The notes under the pieces: model-generated
The model's database searches: none
What the model saw: only the letters and a program-made list of their open reading frames with translations
Told to the model about the DNA's origin: nothing
Assembly (NCBI GenBank): GCA_900467745.1
Contig: UBQW01000037.1
Span: forward strand, 62,001 to 126,000
From: Hyphomicrobiales bacterium
GTDB taxonomy: Bacteria > Pseudomonadota > Alphaproteobacteria > Rhizobiales > Rhizobiaceae
Direction: 5' to 3'
DNA length: 64,000 nt
In this document: piece by piece, positions 34,451 to 42,474 of the stretch
How positions within the stretch are numbered: the first letter of the stretch is position 1
How the letters are laid out: every line of letters begins with the position of its first letter
Translations under genes and position numbers: made by a program

Positions 34451-34600
34451 GCCCCCTCATCCCCGGTGCAACAAGTTGCACCTGAAACCTTCGGGCCACC
34501 TTCTCCCCGTTGGGGAGAAGGGGAGGTTGGAGCGAGGGGCCCGCTCCTAGGTCTCTTCTCCCCAACGGGGAGAAGGTGCCGGCAGGCGGATGAGGGGGCC
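34451..34600. repeat. RIME-like intergenic mosaic repeat, copy A
   Basis: About 150 bases bounded by GCCCCCTCATCC and its reverse complement GGATGAGGGGGC. Inside are two near-perfect hairpins, CCTTCTCCCC-GTT-GGGGAGAAGG near 34498 and CTTCTCCCC-AAC-GGGGAGAAG near 34556. The composition and layout match the Rhizobium-specific intergenic mosaic element. A second copy is at 58097-58223. Confidence 0.75.
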
Positions 34601-34635
34601 ACTTGCGAAAACCTCTCCAAAGGCCCCACCCCCAA

Positions 34636-35838
34636 TCAACAAGCCAGATCAGCCACCACCGAATCCAAAATCAGCATCCCCGATGGCGTGCAGCGGATAC
34701 GCGAGTTGCCGATGCGCTCGATAAACCCGTGTTCCAGTAAAAACTCTTCGCGCTTCGGGTCGGGATCGCGGCCCGAGAGCTGCTGCCAGCGGGCGAGGTC
34801 GACGCCTTCGGTGAGGCGGAGCCCCATCAGGAGCAGTTCGTCGGCCTGTTCGTCATAGCCGAGCTGTTCCTGGTCGAGCACGCCGTGGCCGTCGCGCTCC
34901 ACGAGCTCCAGCCAGGCTTCCGGCTTGCGCTCGGTGGCGGTGGCGAGCTTGATGGGGCCGCGCGTCAGCCGTCCATGCGCGCCGGGTCCAATGCCTGCAT
35001 AGTCTCCGTAGCGCCAGTAGGTGAGATTGTGGCGGCTCTCGGCACCCGGGCGGGCGTGGTTGGAGACCTCGTAGGCGGGCATGCCCTCGGCGGCGGTGAT
35101 GTCCTGCGTCGCCTCGTAGAGCAGCGCCGACTGGTCGTCGTCGGGCACGACGAGCTTGCCCATCTTGTGCAGCCCGAAGAAGGGCGTGCCCTCCTCGATC
35201 GTCAGCTGGTAGAGCGACAGATGGTCGACGGCGTAAGAGATCGCTTCGCGCAGCTCCCGTTCCCATTCCTCTACGGTCTGTTTCGGCCGCGCATAGATCA
35301 GGTCGAACGACATGCGCGGAAAAATGTCGCGCGCCAGCTTGATCGCCTTCAGCGCATCCTCAACATCGTGCAGACGTCCGAGAAACTTGAGGTCGCGGTC
35401 GTTCAGCGCCTGCACGCCAAGCGACACGCGGTTGACGCCGGCGGCGCGGTAGCCGCGAAAACGCTCGGCCTCGACGCTGGAGGGGTTGGCCTCCATGGTG
35501 ATCTCGATGCCATCGGGCATGTGCCATTCCTTGGCGATGCCGTCGAGAATGGCCGAGACGGTCGATGGGTTCATCAGCGACGGCGTGCCGCCGCCCAAGA
35601 AGACGCTGGTCACCGTCTTCGGGCCGCTCAGCTGCCGCATCGCCGCCATCTCCTTCAGGAAGGCGGCGGTGAAGCGCTCCTGGTCCACAGGCTGGTGGCG
35701 CACATGGCTGTTGAAGTCGCAATAGGGGCACTTGGCGGCACAGAACGGCCAATGCACGTAGACGCCGAAGCCGGGCTCGCCGGTATCGGGCAAAAGAGAT
35801 GCATAGCGCGTCAGGTTAGGCTGTTCCAAAGTGTCCAC
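34636..35838 (-). CDS. hemW: heme chaperone HemW, radical SAM protein
   Basis: About 400 residues, placed at the GTG that reads VDTLEQPNLTRY, ten bases after the rdgB stop codon; a longer frame from a GTG at 35889 overlaps rdgB by 41 bases, and neither has a strong ribosome binding site. The radical SAM cluster motif C-x3-C-x2-C is in HWPFCAAKCPYCDFN, and LGGGTPSLM follows. HemW relatives resemble coproporphyrinogen III dehydrogenase HemN but lack its substrate residues and insert heme into target proteins. It is the last gene of rph-rdgB-hemW or a shorter unit with rdgB. Confidence 0.9.
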   Translation of the reverse strand: MDTLEQPNLTRYASLLPDTGEPGFGVYVHWPFCAAKCPYCDFNSHVRHQPVDQERFTAAFLKEMAAMRQLSGPKTVTSVFLGGGTPSLMNPSTVSAILDGIAKEWHMPDGIEITMEANPSSVEAERFRGYRAAGVNRVSLGVQALNDRDLKFLGRLHDVEDALKAIKLARDIFPRMSFDLIYARPKQTVEEWERELREAISYAVDHLSLYQLTIEEGTPFFGLHKMGKLVVPDDDQSALLYEATQDITAAEGMPAYEVSNHARPGAESRHNLTYWRYGDYAGIGPGAHGRLTRGPIKLATATERKPEAWLELVERDGHGVLDQEQLGYDEQADELLLMGLRLTEGVDLARWQQLSGRDPDPKREEFLLEHGFIERIGNSRIRCTPSGMLILDSVVADLAC

Positions 35839-35848
35839 GATTCGGGTC

Positions 35849-36493
35849 TTATGCGTCCAGGCAGGTTTCGACGAAGATCTTGAAGGCACGGGCGCGATGC
35901 GAGAGGGCGGCAGCGTCGCCGGGCTTCCATCCGTGCTTTTCTTCCGCGCTCATCTCGCCGAATGTGGTGTCGTAGCCCTCGGGCTGAAAGACCGGGTCGT
36001 AGCCGAAGCCCTCGGTGCCGCGCGGCGGCCAGGCGACGAAGCCTTCGACTTCGCCGCGGAACATTTCGGTGTGCCCATCCGGCCATGCCAGGCAGAGCAC
36101 GCTGACGAAGCGCGCCGTGCGCTGCTCCGGCGTGGTGGCGCTCTTTTCCTGAAGAGCCGTCTCGACCTTCTGCATCGCCATGGCGAAATCGCGCGTACCA
36201 TCGGCCGTTTCCGCCCAGTTGGCGGTGTAGACGCCGGGCGCGCCACCGAGCGCGTCGATCACCAGGCCGCTGTCGTCGGAGAGCGACGGCAGGCCGGAAG
36301 CCTTGGCCGAAGCCAGCGCCTTGATCGCGGCGTTCTCCTCGAAGGTCGTGCCGGTCTCATCCGGCTCATCGAATTTCAGTTCGGCTGCCGATTTCGCCGA
36401 GAACCCGAAGGGACCGATCAGGTCGGCGATCTCGCGTATCTTGCCGGCATTGTGGCTGGCAACGACGATGGTGCGGGTATCGAGCTTGCGCAT
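35849..36493 (-). CDS. rdgB: XTP/dITP diphosphatase (RdgB/HAM1 family)
   Basis: A 214-residue pyrophosphatase that clears non-canonical purine nucleotides (XTP, dITP, ITP) from the pool. The N-terminal motif VVASHNAGKIREIADLI (residues 10-26) binds the triphosphate, and SLSDDSGLVIDALGGAPGVYTANWAE near residue 71 has the metal-binding acidic residues. FGYDPVF near residue 169 is also typical. In Rhizobiaceae it usually lies between rph and hemW, as here. Confidence 0.94.
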   Translation of the reverse strand: MRKLDTRTIVVASHNAGKIREIADLIGPFGFSAKSAAELKFDEPDETGTTFEENAAIKALASAKASGLPSLSDDSGLVIDALGGAPGVYTANWAETADGTRDFAMAMQKVETALQEKSATTPEQRTARFVSVLCLAWPDGHTEMFRGEVEGFVAWPPRGTEGFGYDPVFQPEGYDTTFGEMSAEEKHGWKPGDAAALSHRARAFKIFVETCLDA

Positions 36494-36503
36494 GAGCGGT
36501 CCT

Positions 36504-36908
36504 TCAAAGATTCCAAAGTTTGGGTTCGGCGCATTCCAGGCTGTTGCCGTCAGGATCGCGGAAATAGATCGATCGCGCCCCGTTCGGCCAGCAGAAATCG
36601 CTTTCGATGGAAACGCCCGCTTTGTTGAGCTTTTCCGCGATCAAGTCAATCGCTTCCGCACTCATCCGGAAACAGGCATGCCCCGCGCCCGTCGTGCCAT
36701 GCGGCGGAACCGGCAATGCATCGAAAGAGGGCGGCTTGATCGTTTCGTGGCGGTTGAAGATCAACAGGATGCCCGGGCCGCAGCGAAAGAAGACGTGCCG
36801 GTCGTCATGGCGCAGAACCTTCTCGAGCCCGAGAACATCGCGATAGAAGCGTTCGGCGGCATCGAGGTCATCGACGTAAAGCGCGGTTTCAAGAATGCCG
36901 TCGATCAT
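36504..36908 (-). CDS. VOC-superfamily (glyoxalase-like) metalloprotein
   Basis: A 134-residue protein of two beta-alpha-beta-beta-beta modules. The start is MIDGILETALYVDDLDAAERFYRDVLGL, with GGAG upstream; the open frame before it is inside the repeat element. C-terminal IYFRDPDGNSLECAEP holds the usual metal-binding glutamate, and HVFFRCGPGILLIFNR is the middle strand. VOC proteins include glyoxalases, dioxygenases and antibiotic-binding proteins; the reaction here cannot be told. It is inserted between rdgB and rph. Confidence 0.83.
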   Translation of the reverse strand: MIDGILETALYVDDLDAAERFYRDVLGLEKVLRHDDRHVFFRCGPGILLIFNRHETIKPPSFDALPVPPHGTTGAGHACFRMSAEAIDLIAEKLNKAGVSIESDFCWPNGARSIYFRDPDGNSLECAEPKLWNL

Positions 36909-36929
36909 GCTGTCATTCTCCGGGGCGCC

Positions 36930-37069
36930 AAAGACCCTCTCTGGCCTGCCGGCCATCTCCCCCACAAGGGGGGAGAACCGCTGGGCGCGCCCGCTTGCCT
37001 CAATCGAGGCTCGGCGGTGCCGCTAGGTTAAGCCCTCCCCCTTGTGGGGAGGGTTGGGGAGGGGTCTTT
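36930..37069. repeat. second type of intergenic palindromic repeat
   Basis: About 140 bases bounded by AAAGACCC and GGGTCTTT. Internal arms are ATCTCCCCCACAAGGGGGGAGA and CCCTCCCCCTTGTGGGGAGGG, each a hairpin. It resembles intergenic mosaic repeats of rhizobia but differs from copies A and B. It lies in the gap between the VOC gene and rph. Confidence 0.6.
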
Positions 37070-37086
37070 ACTAGGACCTCAAACCC

Positions 37087-37803
37087 TCAGGCAATCGCCG
37101 CCTTCTGCATCTCCACCAGCTCGGCAATGCCGTTCTTGGCAAGCGCCATCAGCGCGCCGAACTCTTCCTCGCTGAACGGCGTACCCTCGGCCGTGCCCTG
37201 GATCTCGACGATCCCGCCCGAACCCGTCATCACGAAGTTCGCATCGGTCTCGGCCGACGAGTCCTCGAGGTAGTCGAGATCGATGACAGGCTGGCTGGCG
37301 AAGACGCCGCAGGAGATCGCCGCGACGTGATCCTTCAGGACCCGCTCGACCTTGATCATGTTGCGGCTTTCCATCCACTTCAGGCAGTCGTAGAGCGCGA
37401 TCCATGCGCCGGTGATCGATGCCGCGCGGGTGCCGCCGTCGGCCTGGATCACGTCGCAGTCGAGCGTGATCTGGCGTTCGCCGAGTTCCTTGAGGTCGAC
37501 CACGGCGCGCAGCGAGCGGCCGATCAGGCGCTGGATTTCCTGGGTGCGGCCACCCTGCTTGCCGGCGGCGGCTTCGCGCTTCATGCGGTCGCCGGTGGCG
37601 CGCGGCAGCATGCCGTATTCAGCGGTAACCCAGCCCTTGCCGGTGTTGCGCAGCCACGGCGGCGTCTTTTCTTCAAGGCTCGCGGTGCAGAGCACGTGCG
37701 TGTCGCCAAATTTCACCAGACAGGAGCCTTCGGCATGCTTGGAAAAGTTGCGCTCGAAGGTGACCTTGCGCATCTGGTCGGTTTTTCTGCCTGATGGCCG
37801 CAT
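37087..37803 (-). CDS. rph: ribonuclease PH
   Basis: A 238-residue phosphorolytic 3'-5' exoribonuclease that trims tRNA precursors. It starts MRPSGRKTDQMRKVTFER, and contains KRNT-like GKGWVTAEYGMLPRATGDRMKREA near residue 55 and RSLRAVVDLKELGERQITLDCDVIQADGGTRAASITGAWIAL, the phosphate- and RNA-binding core of the PH fold. It is divergent from hrcA with about 180 bases between start codons, as in other Rhizobiales. Confidence 0.95.
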   Translation of the reverse strand: MRPSGRKTDQMRKVTFERNFSKHAEGSCLVKFGDTHVLCTASLEEKTPPWLRNTGKGWVTAEYGMLPRATGDRMKREAAAGKQGGRTQEIQRLIGRSLRAVVDLKELGERQITLDCDVIQADGGTRAASITGAWIALYDCLKWMESRNMIKVERVLKDHVAAISCGVFASQPVIDLDYLEDSSAETDANFVMTGSGGIVEIQGTAEGTPFSEEEFGALMALAKNGIAELVEMQKAAIA

Positions 37804-37921
37804 CCTAATTCTCCTCGGTGCACGGGACCGGGAACGCGGGCGCGATCCCAGGCTTCATCCTATGTGCGGGTCTGTTGTTGACCGCTTCTACGATTGGCGG
37901 CGCGCATTTGCAAATTCCCTT

Positions 37922-37949
37922 TTGCGCGCACGGGGAGATTGGCTATATT
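37922..37949 (+). promoter_or_regulatory. probable housekeeping promoter of hrcA
   Basis: TTGCGC at 37922-37927, a 16-base spacer and TATATT at 37944-37949. Transcription would start near 37956, giving a leader of about 30 bases to the ATG at 37987. Confidence 0.45.
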
Positions 37950-37986
37950 TTGCGGCATCATTATCAGCATGGGTGCGCAAGGCTTA

Positions 37987-39075
37987 ATGGAATTCAGGTC
38001 GTCGACGATTTCGGACGCCGTTGCCGCGCTGGACGAACGCTCCAAGGAAATCTTCCGTCGCATCGTCGAGGGCTATCTGGAGACGGGCGAGCCGCTGGGC
38101 TCGCGCAATCTTTCGCGCATCCTGCCCATGTCGCTGTCGCCGGCCTCCGTGCGCAACGTCATGAGCGATCTGGAAGAGCTCGGCCTCGTCTATTCCCCGC
38201 ATGTCAGCGCCGGCCGCCTGCCCACGCAGGTAGGCCTGCGCTTCTTCGTCGATGCCTTCATGCAGGTCGGCGATCTCTCCGCCGAGGACCGCGCCAATAT
38301 CGACCGGCAGGTGCGGGCGGAAAGCCGCGATGGCCCGATGGAAGCGATGATGAACGAGGCAAGCCGCATGCTGTCAGGCATGTCGCGCGGCGCCGGTCTC
38401 GTCATCACCTCGAAGAGCGATCCCGTGCTCAAGCACGTCGAGTTCATCCGCCTGGAGCCCACCAAGGCGCTGGCCGTTCTCGTCGGCGATCACGATCAGG
38501 TCGAAAACCGCATCATCGAACTCCCCGCCGGCGTCACCTCCTCGCAGCTCACCGAAGCCGCGAACTTCCTCAACGCCCACATGACCGGCCAGACGCTGCC
38601 CGAGCTGCGCAGCCAACTCGGCCGCCTCAAGGCCGATGTGCGCCATGAGCTCGACGCGCTGTCGCAGGATCTGGTGGAGCGCGGCATCGCGGTCTGGTCC
38701 GGCAGCGCGGATGAAGGCAAGCCGGCGCAGCTCATCATCCGCGGCCGCGCCAATCTCTTGGAGGGGCTGGGCAATCCAGATGATCTCGATCGCCTGCGCA
38801 TGCTGTTCGATGATCTGGAAAAGAAGGACAGCCTGCTGGAGCTGCTGAACCTGGCCGAAAGCGGCCCCGGTGTACGCATCTTCATCGGCTCGGAAAACAA
38901 GCTCTTCTCGCTCTCCGGCTCCTCGCTGATCGTCGCGCCCTATCGCGACGAGGACGACCGCATCGTCGGCGCCGTCGGCGTCATCGGCCCGACGCGGCTC
39001 AACTATTCGCGCATCGTGCCGATGGTCGATTACACCGCCCAGCTCATGGCAAGGCTCTCGCGCCCGTCCAAATAG
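37987..39075 (+). CDS. hrcA: heat-inducible transcription repressor HrcA
   Basis: A 362-residue repressor of groESL and related heat-shock genes through CIRCE operators. The N-terminal winged helix reads RSKEIFRRIVEGYLETGEPLGSRNLSRILPMSLSPASVRNVMSDLEELG, followed by HVSAGRLPTQVGLRFFVDAFMQVG and a GAF-like domain. The ATG at 37987 follows AAGG at a spacing of five bases and gives the usual family length; an ATG six codons earlier is also possible. No CIRCE element lies in this window. It is near grpE, with a GFA gene between them on the other strand. Confidence 0.93.
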   Translation: MEFRSSTISDAVAALDERSKEIFRRIVEGYLETGEPLGSRNLSRILPMSLSPASVRNVMSDLEELGLVYSPHVSAGRLPTQVGLRFFVDAFMQVGDLSAEDRANIDRQVRAESRDGPMEAMMNEASRMLSGMSRGAGLVITSKSDPVLKHVEFIRLEPTKALAVLVGDHDQVENRIIELPAGVTSSQLTEAANFLNAHMTGQTLPELRSQLGRLKADVRHELDALSQDLVERGIAVWSGSADEGKPAQLIIRGRANLLEGLGNPDDLDRLRMLFDDLEKKDSLLELLNLAESGPGVRIFIGSENKLFSLSGSSLIVAPYRDEDDRIVGAVGVIGPTRLNYSRIVPMVDYTAQLMARLSRPSK

Positions 39076-39098
39076 CGGCCCTCGTAGTCCAGCAGGCG

Positions 39099-39533
39099 CT
39101 ACTCCGGCAGCTGCACGCCGGAGCCGCCCATCTCCGCAGGCATGTCCTTGAACTTCGGCAGCCCGTCCTTCACGTGCAGGATGGTGTCCTCGTAGTTCAC
39201 ATGCATGGTCGGCTTGTAGTCGAGATCGGGGATCACAGGCGCATAGACGTCGGTCACGCCCCAGAGCGGATGCTCGCTGTAGAGATGCCCGCCGCAGGTG
39301 TCGCAGAATTTGCGCACGCTGTAGTCGGTCTTCTGGAAGCTCTCGACATGCTCGCCACCCTTGGTCACCCGAACCGCCTGCGGCTGCCACAGCGTGAAGG
39401 TGTTGATCGGCCCGGCCGACCAGTGCTGGCAGGAGCGACAATGGCAATAGCCCATCGCGACAGGCGTGCCGGTCACGGTCAGTTCCACGGCACCGCAAAA
39501 GCATTTCCCGACATAGACGTTTTCGTCGGCCAT
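39099..39533 (-). CDS. GFA-family zinc-binding protein
   Basis: A 144-residue protein of the glutathione-dependent formaldehyde-activating fold. Start MADENVYVGKCFCGAVEL has GGGAGGTG upstream; the longer open frame is not needed. Cysteine sets for two zinc ions are in KCFCGAV, GYCHCRSCQHW and CDTCGGHLY. Despite the name, most members have no proven formaldehyde role, so function is open. It lies convergent to hrcA and divergent from grpE. Confidence 0.85.
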   Translation of the reverse strand: MADENVYVGKCFCGAVELTVTGTPVAMGYCHCRSCQHWSAGPINTFTLWQPQAVRVTKGGEHVESFQKTDYSVRKFCDTCGGHLYSEHPLWGVTDVYAPVIPDLDYKPTMHVNYEDTILHVKDGLPKFKDMPAEMGGSGVQLPE

Positions 39534-39685
39534 CTCAGCACCTCCCAGGTTGAGAGATGAGTGTGGCACCGTATTAGATTTTGCGAAAGTAAGAATGACA
39601 TGTGGCTGCCGCCCTGTTGTCGCTTTCATATGCGGTGGTCATGGGCCGAACATGCCTGTGTTTCCGACCTTCTTCGTCACGCAGA

Positions 39686-39714
39686 CTTGATTTTTGATGT
39701 TCAAAGTTCGATAT
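39686..39714 (+). promoter_or_regulatory. RpoH-type heat-shock promoter of grpE
   Basis: CTTGAT at 39686-39691, 17-base spacer, CGATAT at 39709-39714. This is close to the rhizobial RpoH pattern CTTGAA-N16/17-CCATNT. Transcription would start about 30 bases before the grpE ATG. Confidence 0.6.
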
Positions 39715-39752
39715 CGGGCACATCCAAAAGCCACCAATGACCGGAGAACGTC

Positions 39753-40373
39753 ATGACTGACGAGACGACGAAGAACGGACCTGACGCAGCCGCGGAAGAA
39801 GCCGCAGCCGACGCCGCCGCAAACGTCGAGAACGAGACCGCAGCCGAGCCCGATCCGATCGAGCTCCTGAAGGCTGAGAATGCCGAGCTGCGCGACCGCT
39901 ATCTGCGCCTCGCCGCCGACATGGACAATCTGCGTCGCCGCACCGAGCGCGAAGTCAAGGACGCCAAGTCCTATTCCGCAGCCGGTTTCGCCCGCGATAT
40001 GCTGGCTGTCTCCGACAACCTGCGCCGCGCGCTCGACGCCATCCCGGAAGAGGCCCGCGCCGGTGCCGATGCCGGCCTGACGACGCTGATCGAAGGTGTC
40101 GAGATGACCGAGCGCTCGATGCTGTCGACGCTGGAGCGTCACGGCGTGCGCAAGCTGGAGCCGGTCGGCCAGAAGTTCGACCCGAACTTCCACCAGGCGA
40201 TGTTCGAAGTGCCGAACCCCGACGTGCCCAACAACACCGTCGTCCAGGTCGTCCAGGCCGGCTATTCCATCGGCGAACGCGTGCTGCGCCCCGCCATGGT
40301 CGGCGTCGCCAAGGGCGGCCCGAAGATCGTCGAAGCCGAAACCAACTCGGTCTTCGACCAGAAAGACGCCTGA
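39753..40373 (+). CDS. grpE: nucleotide exchange factor GrpE
   Basis: A 206-residue DnaK co-chaperone. An acidic, alanine-rich N-terminus (residues 1-45) leads into a long coiled coil (IELLKAENAELRDRYLRLAADMDNLRRRTEREV) and a C-terminal beta-wing domain with EPVGQKFDPNFHQAMFEV and VVQAGYSIGERVLRPAMVGVAK, all typical. It releases ADP from DnaK. GGAGAACG precedes the ATG. The separate heat-shock promoter and the distance from dnaK show it is a single unit. Confidence 0.96.
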   Translation: MTDETTKNGPDAAAEEAAADAAANVENETAAEPDPIELLKAENAELRDRYLRLAADMDNLRRRTEREVKDAKSYSAAGFARDMLAVSDNLRRALDAIPEEARAGADAGLTTLIEGVEMTERSMLSTLERHGVRKLEPVGQKFDPNFHQAMFEVPNPDVPNNTVVQVVQAGYSIGERVLRPAMVGVAKGGPKIVEAETNSVFDQKDA

Positions 40374-40376
40374 TCC

Positions 40377-40404
40377 GATCGGGCCCGCCTAAGCGGGCCT
40401 GATC
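40377..40404. terminator. bidirectional terminator hairpin
   Basis: GATCGGGCCCGC pairs with GCGGGCCTGATC around CTAA (twelve pairs, one G-T), between convergent grpE and the nucleoside hydrolase gene. No T tract. Confidence 0.6.
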
Positions 40405-40416
40405 TCATCAAGATAG

Positions 40417-41361
40417 TCAGATGCGGGCGAAGCGTTCGATCAGGAGATCGAAGAAGCCGTCCGCGTCGACATCGCGCATCACGGTCGCGTTGCGCTTGCG
40501 GTCGGTCACGTGCCACCAGTCGACCACGGTCATGCCAACGGTCAGCTCCGACTTCACCTCGATCTCGACATTGCAGACCCGTCCCTTGAACAGCTCCGGC
40601 TTCAGCAGATAGGCAACGACTGTCGGGTCGTGCAGCGGGCCGCCGTCCGAGCCGTATTTCTCGATATCGAAGCGCTCGAAGAACTCCAGCATCTCGACCA
40701 TCGCGATCGCCGGCCGCGTACCGATCTCGGCCATGCGCTTGACGCGCGATTTCAGCGTCAAGAGCTTGTGCGTCACGTCGAGCGGCATCATCACGATCGG
40801 CACGCCGGAGCGGAACACGATGTCGGCGGCTTCGGGATCGACGTAGATGTTGAACTCGGCCGCGGGCGTGATGTTGCCGCCCTCGGAATAACCGCCGCCC
40901 ATCATGACGAGCTCGCGCACGCGGCCGATGATATCTGGCGCCTTCTGGAAGGCGAGGCCGATATTCGTCAGCGGCCCGAGCGTGCAAAGCGTCACCGTGC
41001 TTTCAGGTTCGCTGCGCAGTGTCTCGATGATGAAGTCGACGGCGTGGCCGGCCTGCAGCGGCATGGTCGGCTCGTCGAGTTCGGGGCCGTCGAGGCCGGT
41101 CTTGCCGTGCACATGCTCGGCGGTGACGAGCGGCCGGGCGATCGGCTTGTCGGCGCCGGCGAAAACCTTGGTGTCGGTCTTGCCGCAGAGCTCGCAGACG
41201 ATGCGCGCATTGCGGCTGGTATAGGAGAGCGGCACGTTGCCGGCGACGGTGGTGATGCCGAGCAGTTCCAGTTCCTCAGGGCTGCCAAAGGCCAGCATGA
41301 TCGCGGCCGCGTCGTCCTGACCTGGGTCGGTGTCGATAATGATCTTTCTCGGGTTTGCCAT
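40417..41361 (-). CDS. nucleoside hydrolase (IunH family)
   Basis: A 314-residue inosine-uridine preferring nucleoside hydrolase. The start MANPRKIIIDTDPGQDDAAAI is the family N-terminus with the calcium-binding aspartates; the upstream open frame is not conserved. TLCTLGPLTNIGLAF near residue 122, MMGGGY near 152 and HDPTVVAYLL near residue 238 complete the active site. It splits nucleosides into base and ribose. It converges with grpE; the heat-shock gene hsp20 diverges from it. Confidence 0.9.
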   Translation of the reverse strand: MANPRKIIIDTDPGQDDAAAIMLAFGSPEELELLGITTVAGNVPLSYTSRNARIVCELCGKTDTKVFAGADKPIARPLVTAEHVHGKTGLDGPELDEPTMPLQAGHAVDFIIETLRSEPESTVTLCTLGPLTNIGLAFQKAPDIIGRVRELVMMGGGYSEGGNITPAAEFNIYVDPEAADIVFRSGVPIVMMPLDVTHKLLTLKSRVKRMAEIGTRPAIAMVEMLEFFERFDIEKYGSDGGPLHDPTVVAYLLKPELFKGRVCNVEIEVKSELTVGMTVVDWWHVTDRKRNATVMRDVDADGFFDLLIERFARI

Positions 41362-41555
41362 TCCGTTCGTCCCATCCTCCCGATGCCTGTATCGACGCAT
41401 GTATCGATGCAGACACCATCTGTTTATCTTCCCGCCGCAAATCGGCACAGCCGGCACGGGGCAGGATTTGATGCGAGGCGCGGCAAGCTTTGTCAAGGCG
41501 GTGCAATCGCGTGCTGTCGGGACCGCACGTCTTGCTTCCCTGTCTTGCGCCCTGT

Positions 41556-41584
41556 CTTGCGAATGACAGCATTCGTTCCCATAT
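41556..41584 (+). promoter_or_regulatory. RpoH-type heat-shock promoter of hsp20
   Basis: CTTGCG at 41556-41561, 17-base spacer, CCATAT at 41579-41584, a close match to the rhizobial RpoH pattern CTTGAA-N16/17-CCATNT. It gives a leader of about 60 bases before the hsp20 ATG. Confidence 0.65.
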
Positions 41585-41590
41585 TAGCAA

Positions 41591-41649
41591 CATCCGGATG
41601 CTGTCTTCAGGTCCGGAAGGGTCGCTTGCATCAAGGACTTGGAACGCTG
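41591..41649 (+). promoter_or_regulatory. candidate RNA thermometer in the hsp20 leader
   Basis: CCGGA at 41594-41598 pairs with TCCGG at 41612-41616. CTTG at 41625-41628 pairs with CAAG at 41632-41635, masking AAGGA (41634-41638), the probable ribosome binding site. Small heat-shock genes of rhizobia often carry ROSE thermometers with the same logic. A true ROSE consensus is not clear, so this is inference. Confidence 0.35.
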
Positions 41650-42081
41650 ATGAGCCGTATGACGCCTTTCGCCAGCCCGCTGTTGCTGGGTTTCGACGCC
41701 ATGGAAAAGACGCTGGAGCGGATTTCCAAGGCGAGTGACGGATATCCCCCCTATAATATCGAGCGCCTTGCCGCCGACCGCATCACCGATGATCCGGAGC
41801 GGCTGCGCATCACGCTGGCTGTCGCCGGCTTCAGCGAGGAGGAACTCGACATTTCCGTCGAGGAAAACCAGCTGGTCATCCGCGGCCGCCAGGTCGAGCA
41901 GGGCGAGCGGGAATATCTCTATCGCGGCATCGCGGCGAGACAGTTCCAGCGCACTTTTGTGTTGGCTGACGGCATGCAGGTTCTCGGCGCGGGCCTCAAG
42001 AACGGCCTGCTGTCGGTGGATCTCATTCGCCCCGAGCCGTCGCGTATGGTGAAGAAAATTAACATTTCGGTCCCACAGTAG
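41650..42081 (+). CDS. small heat-shock protein, Hsp20/alpha-crystallin family
   Basis: A 143-residue chaperone that holds unfolding proteins. It starts MSRMTPFASPLLLGFDAMEKTLERIS and reads PPYNIERLAADRLRITLAVAGF-like sequence into the alpha-crystallin domain (residues about 36-130), with the conserved GxL segment in GLKNGLLSVDL and C-terminal INISV. It has an RpoH promoter and a structured leader, and is followed 50 bases later by a DUF1150 gene, a common rhizobial pair. A longer open frame upstream is a shadow. Confidence 0.9.
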   Translation: MSRMTPFASPLLLGFDAMEKTLERISKASDGYPPYNIERLAADRITDDPERLRITLAVAGFSEEELDISVEENQLVIRGRQVEQGEREYLYRGIAARQFQRTFVLADGMQVLGAGLKNGLLSVDLIRPEPSRMVKKINISVPQ

Positions 42082-42131
42082 GACAACGGCGCAAATCGCA
42101 CCGTTGGTCCCTTCTCTCTGGAGGTACAGGA

Positions 42132-42389
42132 ATGTTGATGAAAGAAGCCAATTCGCACCTGACCAAGACCGAGCTTGCCGGCATCGGCAACGGCGAGGTC
42201 GCCTATATCAGGAAAATCCGCTCCGAGGATGTTCCCCGGTGTTTTCCGGAGGCTCCCGATATCGATCCCAACGTCGATCTCTGGGCGCTCTTCGGCGCAG
42301 ACGGCACCCCGATCCTCCTCACGGACAACCGTTCCAGCACCTTCTTCAAGGCCGCTGAGGACGAGTTGAAGACGGTCAGCCTGCACTAA
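42132..42389 (+). CDS. DUF1150 family protein
   Basis: An 85-residue acidic soluble protein beginning MLMKEANSHLTKTELAGIGNGEVAYIR and containing DLWALFGADGTPILLTDNR, the family signature. GGAGGTAC precedes the ATG. DUF1150 genes follow hsp20 genes in many alphaproteobacteria, so a stress role is likely, but the function is not known. Cotranscription with hsp20 is likely from the short gap. Confidence 0.85.
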   Translation: MLMKEANSHLTKTELAGIGNGEVAYIRKIRSEDVPRCFPEAPDIDPNVDLWALFGADGTPILLTDNRSSTFFKAAEDELKTVSLH

Positions 42390-42474
42390 AGGCGGGTCAG
42401 CATGAAAACAGACGGCGTTCCCCGGAGCGCCGTTGTTTTGTTTTTGAGGGGCGACTCATGCTACGCCCCATCTC

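Noticed and set aside
34451..34600. Insertion sequence or CRISPR-like array
   Set aside because: No transposase and no regular direct repeats with spacers; the inverted arms fit a small mosaic repeat instead.
40510..41649. N-terminal extension of hsp20 by 380 codons
   Set aside because: The extension is antisense to the nucleoside hydrolase gene and crosses the heat-shock promoter and leader; only the last 143 codons match the Hsp20 family.
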